Below are positions 56,749 to 64,000 of a DNA stretch of 64,000 nt, in pieces. The DNA lies in contig OZ220718.1 in assembly GCA_965116765.1 (NCBI GenBank), positions 6,200,001 to 6,264,000 on the forward strand, given 5' to 3'. The notes under the pieces are model-generated. The model searched no databases. It saw only the letters and a program-made list of their open reading frames with translations, and was not told the DNA's origin. The position numbers were made by a program, and so were the translations under genes. This stretch comes from JAJEEA01 sp965116765. GTDB taxonomy: Bacteria; Acidobacteriota; Vicinamibacteria; Vicinamibacterales; UBA8438. The number at the start of each line of letters is the position of its first letter. The stretch's first letter is position 1.

Positions 56749-59360
56749 GTGACGAACAGACGTCCCGGCTTCGGTGTGCTCTGCGCCGTGGTCGCGCTCG
56801 GCCTTGCGTGCGCGTGGCCGGCCGCGGTGACGGCCCAGGAGCGGTTCACCCGGGCGGAGGAGGACGAGTTCCACCGTGCCGCCACCCGCGCGCTGGCCCA
56901 CGGCGAGTACGACGAGGCGCGGGCCCTGGCCGGGGAGCGGGACGCCGCCGACCCGTCGGCGGCGGCGCTGCTGGCGCGCCTCGACGTCCTGCGCGGCGAG
57001 TACGAGGCGGCCGAGGCGCGGCTCGCCCCGGTCGCGGAAGGAACCCCGTCAGCGCGGCGGGGCTCGAGCTGGCGCTGCTGCAACAGTACCTGGGCCGGCG
57101 CGACGAGGCGGCGGCCCGGCTGCGGGTCCTCGTCGACCGGCTGCAGCGCTCGCCCGACGCCGTCGACCTGTACCGGGCGGCCCGGGCGGCCCGGGCCCTC
57201 GGCCGCTACCGGCAGGCCAACGCCCTGCTGCGGAACGCGGCCGCCGCAGCCCCCGACGACCCCGCGATAGAGACCCTCTGGGGCGACCTGTTCGGAGAGA
57301 AGTACGACCAGGCGGAGGCCTCGCAGTCGTACATCGCGGCGCTGGAGATCGACGAGGAGTGGGCGCCCGCCCTCCTGGGGATGGCCCGCGCCCTCGCCGA
57401 CACCAACCCCCCGGCCGCGAGCGCCTCGGCGAGCCGGGCCATCGAGATCGACCCCGACTACCTGGACGCCCACCTGTTCCTCGCCCAGCGCGGCTTCGAG
57501 GATCGCGACCACGAGGCGGGCCGCGCGTCGCTCGAGCGCGCCCTCGCCATCAACGACCGGAGCCTCGAGGCGCGGTCGCTGCTGGCCGCCGTCGCCTACG
57601 TCGAGGACCGGCTGGACGACTTCGAGGCCGAGGTGCAAGGCGTTCTCGAGTTCAACCCGACCTACGGCGAGGTGTACCGGGTCGCCGGCAACCTCACCGC
57701 CCGCAACTACCGCTTCGAAGAGGCGGCGGCGCTGGTGCGCCGCGGGCTGGCCATCGATCCGGCCAACACGCGCGCCTACGCCGAGCTGGGCATGCACCTG
57801 CTCCGTACCGGGGACGAGGCGGGGGCGCGGCAGGCCCTCGAGCGGTCGTTCGGGGAAGACCCCTACGACGTCATCACGTTCAACCTGCTGGAGATGCTCG
57901 ACACCCTCGACGGGTTCGAGACGTTCGAGGAGGGCGACCTCATCGTCCGGCTCCATCCCGACGAGGCGCCGGTGCTGAAGGACTACGTGATCGAGATCGG
58001 CCAGCGCGCCCTCGACGAGCTCTCGGTCCGCTACGGCATGGAGCCGGAGGTGCCGATCCTCATCGAGATGTTCCCGCAGCACGACCACTTCGCGGTGCGG
58101 ACGCTGGGCCTGCCCGGCATGATCGGGGCGCTCGGGGCCTGCTTCGGCAGGGTGGTGACCCTCGACTCGCCCCGCGCGCGGAGCCCCGGCGATTTCAACT
58201 GGGAGTCGACGCTGTGGCACGAGATGGCCCACGTCATCGCCCTCCAGATGTCGAACCAGCGGGTCCCGCGGTGGCTGACCGAGGGGCTGTCGACCTACGA
58301 GGAGAAGCGGGCGCGCGCCGACTGGGCGCGCGACCAGGACCTCGAGTTCGCGACCAACCTCAACCGGGGCGACGTGCTGTCGCTGCGCGACCTGAACGCC
58401 GGCTTCTCGCGGCCCGAGACCATCTCCATCGCCTACTTCCAGGCCTCGGTGCTCGTCGAGCACATGATCGACGCCTACGGCGAGCCGACCATCTACGACC
58501 TCCTGCGGGCCTACGGGGAGGGCCTCGACACCGAGGCCGCCCTCGACCGCGTCGGGCTCGACTTCGACACGCTGCAGGCGTCGTTCGACGCCTTTCTCGA
58601 GGTCCGGTTCGGCGCATTGCGCCGGGCCATGGAGAACCCGGAGCGGCCGAGTCCCGGCGTGGCGGGCGCGCTCGTGCGGCGGCTGGGCGACCCCGACCAG
58701 CCCGCGAGCCCGGAGCAGCCGGGCCGGGAGCTGGAGGGCGAGGCCCGACTCGACCACCTGCGGGAGCTGGGCGAGGAGCATCCGGGGAGCTATCCCGTCC
58801 AGATGTCGCTGGGCCATGCCCTGTGGGCGGACGGCGACCTCGAAGCGGCGCGGTCCGCGTTCGAGCGGGCGGCGGCGCTCGCGCCGATGGCCACCGGCGA
58901 CGGCAGCGCCCACCTGCCGCTGGCCGCCATCGCCCTGGAGCAGGACGACCGGGAGCGGGCGATGGGGCACTTCGAGGCCCATCTCGAGCACGACCATCGC
59001 GCCCTTGGGGCGGCCCGGCAGCTCGCCGTCCTCGCCGAGGAGGCGGGCGACGACCGGCGGCGTCGCCGCGCCTACGAGCTCGTCACGGCGCTGGATCCGT
59101 TCGACGCCGAGCCCCACCAGTCGCTCGGCCGCCTCGCGCTGGCCGCCGGCGACACCGCGACGGCGGTGCGGGAGTTCTCCATCGCGCTGGCGGCGGGGCC
59201 CATCGATCGGGTGTCGGCCCACGTCGACCTCGCGGACAGCCACCTGGCCGCCGGCGACACCGACGCCGCGAGGCGGCAGGTCATCGCCGCCCTCGAGATC
59301 GCCCCCACCTACGAGCGCGCCCAGGAGATGTTGCTGGATATCGTGGAGGCCGGCCTGTGA
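56749..59360 (+). CDS. Secreted TPR-repeat protein with a peptidase_MA-like zinc protease domain, frameshifted
   Basis: From GTG 56749 the first ~97 codons encode a signal peptide and the first TPR-like helices. The frame must shift at 57040-57042 (GGAACC), where one base seems missing; the continuation (NPVSAAGLELALLQQYLGRRDEAA) is read from there to 59360. Joined, the product is ~870 residues. TPR helices fill the first ~350 residues. A gluzincin-like site HEMAHVIALQMSNQRVPRWLTEG starts at nt 58218, with Glu for the third ligand in the following region, and another TPR block ends the protein. The GTGA at its end couples it to the DUF4159 gene. Confidence 0.75.
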
Positions 59361-60405
59361 CGACGGCCTCCACGGCGGGCCGAGCCACCGCCACGCCCGC
59401 GCGGCCGCGGGCCCGGCTGCGGGCGGTGGCGACGCCGGCCGCCCCCGCGGCGCGGCGGACCGCCCGGCGTGTCTCTGCGCCGCGCCGGGGTGCGGGGCCC
59501 CGCGGGGCCGCGGCGGGCGCGGTGCCGGGAGCACGCAACGAGGGCGGTGCCGCGCTCGACCCGAGATCGGGCCGCGGCGGGCGGCTTCGTCGCCGGCTGC
59601 CGGTCGTGCTCGCGCTGCTGCTCGCGGCCGGCCTGATCCTCGCAGGCGGGGCTCCGGCCGCCGCCCAGCCGCCGGGCGCGGTCATCACCGACATCGACGC
59701 GGCCCCGCCCACGCCCCAGCTCGACGGTCTGGAGTGGACGTTCGTGCGCATCCGCTACAGCTCGTGGGAAGAGCAGCTTCGGGCCTTCCGGGCGCGGTAC
59801 TGGAGCGACCCCTGGGCCATCGACGGCCCCGCGGCCGAGCAGAACCTGTCGCGCCGGCTCGGGCGGGTCACCTCGATCCGGGTCAAGGACCCGGTGGTGC
59901 TCACCCTCGCGGACGAGCGGCTGTGGGAGTACCCCTGGATCTACTTCGTCGAGCCCGGAACCTGCGGCTGAAGCCCGACGAGGTCGAGATCCTGCGGGAG
60001 TTCCTGCTGCGGGGCGGCACCGCGACCTTCGACGACTTCCACGGGCCCGTCGAGTTCGCCACGGTGCAGAAGGAGCTCGGGCGGGTGTTCCCGGAGCGGG
60101 AGATCGTGAAGCTCCCGCTCGACCACCCCGTGTTCAGCGCCTTCTACCGCGTGACCGAGTATCCGCAGATCCCCGGGCTGGGGTCGTTCTTCAACGGGGT
60201 CACGTGGGAGAAGGGCGGTGTCGAGGCGGGGCTGCACGCGATTCTCGACGACGACGGCCGCGCCATGGTCCTCCTCAACTTCAACACCGACATGGGCGAC
60301 GGCTGGGAGTGGTCGAACGCCGAGGACTACCCCGGCTACATCCAGTACACCGCCCAGGCCTACCGCATGATGATCAACGAGGTCGTCTATGCGCTCACCC
60401 ACTGA
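59357..60405 (+). CDS. DUF4159 protein, frameshifted
   Basis: GTG 59357 overlaps the previous TGA (GTGA); a later GTG at 59522 would place the signal peptide (LPVVLALLLAAGLILAGGAPAAAQ) nearer the start. The DUF4159 domain begins WTFVRIRYSSWEEQ and runs into YPWIYFVEPG at 59951. There the frame must shift at GGAACC (59957-59962) to continue NLRLKPDEVEILREFLLRGGTATFDDFHG, which is the expected family sequence. The C-terminus includes HPVFSAFYRV and DYPGYIQYTAQAYRMMINEVVYAL. DUF4159 proteins resemble class I glutamine amidotransferase-like folds and commonly sit with MoxR/DUF58/BatA genes. Confidence 0.75.
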
Positions 60406-60422
60406 CACCCCGGTCGGGGCGC

Positions 60423-61493
<1,071 letters not shown>

Positions 61494-61510
61494 ACGCGGC
61501 CATGCCCGGC

Positions 61511-61595
61511 CCGCCAATCGCCGCCTCCGGCTCCGCTCGGCGCCCGACCGGTCCTGCAGGAGCCCGCGCCGTGCCCGCGGCGCAGACTCCCGGCG
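61511..61595 (+). repeat. Interspersed hairpin repeat at the MoxR-DUF58 junction
   Basis: CGCCAATCGCCGCCTCCGGC, TCCGCTCGGCGCCCGACC, CCTGCAGGAGCCCGCGCCG, then GCGGCGCAGACTCCCGG. It contains the AGGAG that serves as ribosome-binding site for the DUF58 GTG at 61571, and would encode its N-terminus if an upstream start is used. Confidence 0.78.
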
Positions 61596-62491
61596 CGACG
61601 CCCCGCGAGCTGTCGCTGCTCGACCCCGCCGTCGTGGCCCGCATCGGGTCGCTCGAGATGATTGCCCGGGCCGTGGTCGAGGGGTTCCTGGTCGGCCTCC
61701 ACCGGAGCCCGTTCAAGGGGTTCAGCGTCGAGTTCAGCGAGTTTCGCCCGTACCTGCCGGGCGACGACCCGACCACCATCGACTGGAAGCTGGCGGCGCG
61801 CCGCGACCGTTACTACGTCAAGAAGTTCGAGGAGGAGACCAACCTCGAGTGCCACCTGCTTCTCGACGTCAGCGCCTCGATGGCCTACGGCTCCCACGCC
61901 GTCAGCAAGCTCCGGTACGGGTGCTTCGTGCTCGCCGCGCTCGCCTACCTCATGCATCGGCAGCGGGACGCGGTGGCCCTGACCCTCTTCGACCACGAGG
62001 TGGTCGACGCGGTGCCCGCCGGCGCCCGGAGCGGCCATCTCCGGCGGATCCTGGCGCGGCTGAGCCGGGCCGAGGCGGGGGCGCGATCGGACGTGGCCAT
62101 GCCCCTCCACCGCCTCGCCGCCCGCATGCGGCGCCGCGGCCTCGTGGTGCTGGTCTCGGACCTCCTCGACGAACCCGCGGGCATCATCGAGGGGCTGAAG
62201 CACCTGCGGTTCCGGGGATCGGACGTCCTCGTGTTCCAGGTCCTCGATCCGGCCGAGCTGACGTTCCCGTTCGAGGAGGCGGCGAGGTTCCAGGATCTGG
62301 AGTCGGCCGACGAGGTGCCGGTGGTGCCGGCCCGGGCGCGCCGTCGCTATCTCGCGGAGATCGAGGGGCTCGTCGCGCGCTACCGCGACGCCCTCCGCCC
62401 CGCCGACGTCGACCACCACCTGCTGCGCACCGACCGTTCCCTCGACGCGGCCCTCCTCGCGTTCCTCGCGGCGCGCGGGCGGAGGCGGTGA
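61571..62491 (+). CDS. DUF58 domain protein
   Basis: GTG 61571 has AGGAG eight bases upstream and gives 306 residues; alternative starts are ATG 61502 or GTG 61490 (GTGA overlap with MoxR), which would make the repeat copy code for an N-terminal extension. The DUF58 core is clear: LLDPAVVARIGSLEMIARAVVEGFLVGLHRSPFKG, then SVEFSEFRPYLPGDDPTTIDWKLAARRDRYYVKKFEEETN. A VWA-like part follows with LLLDVSASMAYGS (DxSxS site). These proteins work with MoxR ATPases in the inner membrane or cytoplasm. The BatA-like gene starts one base after the stop. Confidence 0.9.
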   Translation: MPAAQTPGATPRELSLLDPAVVARIGSLEMIARAVVEGFLVGLHRSPFKGFSVEFSEFRPYLPGDDPTTIDWKLAARRDRYYVKKFEEETNLECHLLLDVSASMAYGSHAVSKLRYGCFVLAALAYLMHRQRDAVALTLFDHEVVDAVPAGARSGHLRRILARLSRAEAGARSDVAMPLHRLAARMRRRGLVVLVSDLLDEPAGIIEGLKHLRFRGSDVLVFQVLDPAELTFPFEEAARFQDLESADEVPVVPARARRRYLAEIEGLVARYRDALRPADVDHHLLRTDRSLDAALLAFLAARGRRR

Positions 62492-64000
62492 ATGTCGTTC
62501 CTCACGCCGGCGTTCCTGCTCGGGGCCCTGGCCGTCGCGATCCCTGTCGTCCTGCACTTCCTGCGGCGCGAGCGGCTCCCGCGCGTGCCGTTCAGCGACG
62601 TGCGCCTCTTGCGGGGCGCGCGGCTCGAGCAGACCCGCCGGCAGCGCCTGCGCGAGCTCCTGCTTCTCGCTCTCCGTGTCGCCGCCCTGCTGCTGCTCGC
62701 GCTGGCGTTCGCGCGGCCGTTCGTCCCCGACCCCGGCGGGACCGGGGAGGGCGCGACGGTGGTGCTGGTCGACACGTCCTTCAGCCTCTCCGCCCCCGGC
62801 CAGTCGGCCGAGGCGCGGGCGCTGGCCCACGCGGCCGTCGACGCAGTCCCCGACGGGCAGCTCGTCGGGGTGGTGGCGTTCGACGACGCCGCGCGGGTCG
62901 TCGCCCCGCCGGCCCTCGCGCGCGCCGCGGCCCACGCCGCCGTCGACGGGCTGTCGCCGCGCCCGCGCGCCACCCGCTACCGTGACGGGCTGGCCGCCGC
63001 CTCGGCCCTGATCGGAGACCGGCCCGGGCGGGTGGTGGTGGTGACGGACCTGCAGGCGGGGGGGTGGGAGGCGGGGGGCGGCCGCCTCTCGCCGCAGATC
63101 GAGGTGGAGGTGCGGCGCGTGGCCGCGCCCGCCGGGAACCTCGCGGTCGTGGGCGTCGAACGGGAGCCGTCGGGCACGGCGGTCCGGCTGTCGCGATGGG
63201 GGGACGGCGGGGAGAGCACCCGGCTCACCCTCGAGGTCGACGGCGAGGTGGTCGACGAGAGCGTCCACCGGGTGGGGTCGGGCGAATCGGTCATCCGGCG
63301 CCCCGTCGTCCTGCCCGCGTCGGGCGTGGTGACCGCCGCGGTCTCCGACCCGCGGGGGTATCCCGCCGACGATCGCCGCTACCGTCGGCTGGAGCCGGCG
63401 GCAGCCGCCGCGGTGCTCCTGATCACCGACGGCGGGGGGCGCCCCGAGCTCTACCTGGAGCGGGCGCTCGCCCCCGGAGACGGGGCGGACGGGTTCACCG
63501 TCGCCACGGCGCCCGCGGCCGACCTCGGGCGGCCGGATGTGCTGGCGTCGGCGGCGGTGGCGGTGCTGGCCGGGGTCCGAGGCCTCGACCTCGCCGGGCG
63601 CGAGGGGCTCGCGGGGTTCGTGCGGGGCGGGGGCGGGCTGCTCGCGGTCGACGGCCCGGCCGCCGCCGCGGCGGCGAGGGCGGGGTTGCTCGGCGGCGGT
63701 GCCGACCCGGGGCCCGCCGCGGTCCGCGCGCACGCCGAGCCCGTGGCCCTGGTGCCCACGGATCGCCGCCACCCCCTGGTCCGCGCCCTCGGGGGGCTGG
63801 CCGGCCGGCTCGGCCGGTCCCGGTTCACGCGGACGGCGCGGCTCGATGCCCCTGCCGGCGGGGTGGTCCTCTCGTTCACCGACGGCGCCCCTGCGCTGGT
63901 GGAGCATGCGGCCGGCGCCGGGCGCGTCCTCGTCTTCGCCGCCGACCTGCGCAACGAGGGCAACGACCTGCCCCGGCAGCCCGAGTTCGTGCCGTTCGTG
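62492..64000 (+). CDS. BatA-like membrane protein with VWA domain, C-terminus cut off by the window
   Basis: From ATG 62492 the frame is open to the right edge (503 codons). It begins MSFLTPAFLLGALAVAIPVVLHFLRRERLPRVPFSDVRLL, the BatA N-terminal domain, followed by a second membrane helix (ELLLLALRVAALLLLALAFARPF). A VWA-like domain (VVLVDTSFSLSAPGQSAEARALAHAAVDAV) has D-x-S-x-S. The later part (AVLLITDGGGRPELYLERAL; VLVFAADLRNEGNDLPRQPEFVPFV) resembles the DUF4159/glutamine-amidotransferase-like region of large BatA fusions. It ends the MoxR module visible here. Confidence 0.9.
   Translation, partial: MSFLTPAFLLGALAVAIPVVLHFLRRERLPRVPFSDVRLLRGARLEQTRRQRLRELLLLALRVAALLLLALAFARPFVPDPGGTGEGATVVLVDTSFSLSAPGQSAEARALAHAAVDAVPDGQLVGVVAFDDAARVVAPPALARAAAHAAVDGLSPRPRATRYRDGLAAASALIGDRPGRVVVVTDLQAGGWEAGGGRLSPQIEVEVRRVAAPAGNLAVVGVEREPSGTAVRLSRWGDGGESTRLTLEVDGEVVDESVHRVGSGESVIRRPVVLPASGVVTAAVSDPRGYPADDRRYRRLEPAAAAAVLLITDGGGRPELYLERALAPGDGADGFTVATAPAADLGRPDVLASAAVAVLAGVRGLDLAGREGLAGFVRGGGGLLAVDGPAAAAAARAGLLGGGADPGPAAVRAHAEPVALVPTDRRHPLVRALGGLAGRLGRSRFTRTARLDAPAGGVVLSFTDGAPALVEHAAGAGRVLVFAADLRNEGNDLPRQPEFVPFV

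Overview
The window is 64 kb of very GC-rich bacterial DNA with densely packed genes on both strands. The gene content points to an Acidobacteriota genome of the Vicinamibacteria type. It has a VWFA-related protein of the acidobacterial class (TIGR03436 type), a DUF6152 protein, DUF1553/DUF1501 and DUF1552/DUF1587-1592 gene sets, an AttH-type ABC operon, CarD and Rex. This taxonomic call is an inference from gene families; there is no rRNA or long marker gene here. The sequence reads as chromosomal and shows no integrase, transposase, phage module or CRISPR array.

Layout. 0-3.5 kb: end of a DUF1553 gene, DUF1501, a membrane-anchored heptad-repeat protein and proline dehydrogenase. 3.5-13.2 kb (minus strand): a Uma2 nuclease-like gene, a secreted two-domain protein coupled to a secreted ankyrin protein, a DUF1552/multi-domain cytochrome pair, an enolase-superfamily enzyme and a metal-dependent cyclase. 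13.2-20 kb (plus): a haem-motif lipoprotein, a PepSY membrane protein, two paralogous 4-TM proteins behind a structured leader, two acidobacterial secreted families including DUF6152, and a VWFA protein. 20.3-31.6 kb: a zinc metalloprotease, an ABC ATPase/FtsX permease/AttH operon, a DUF5916 outer-membrane-type protein and a D-threonine-aldolase-like enzyme. 31.6-34.3 kb: a 25-bp minisatellite, a second heptad-repeat protein, an AbiEii-like nucleotidyltransferase with an unknown coupled partner, and an odd ferredoxin. 34.6-38.5 kb (minus): an acyl-CoA carboxylase operon. 38.6-49 kb: housekeeping genes (pheA, a SPATA20-like protein, tRNA-Leu, carD, plsC, rex, moaC, acyl-CoA ligase). 49-56.5 kb: a zinc-type TonB receptor with His/Asp-rich loops, lepB, a LytS/LytR-type two-component pair, and a PmtA-like methyltransferase. 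56.7-64 kb: an operon of a TPR metalloprotease, DUF4159, MoxR, DUF58 and a BatA-like protein. The first two genes of that operon each carry one apparent frameshift.

Three patterns run across the window. First, a previously unnamed (to my knowledge) interspersed hairpin repeat occurs in seven places, sometimes read into protein termini. Second, several genes have a -10 element placed so that transcription would begin at or within a few bases of the start codon, which suggests leaderless mRNAs. Third, small tandem-repeat tracts sit beside both heptad-repeat genes. The best candidates for undescribed biology are the repeat family, the nucleotidyltransferase pair, the 4-TM pair with its three-hairpin leader, and the truncated biotin-carrier duplicate in the carboxylase operon.
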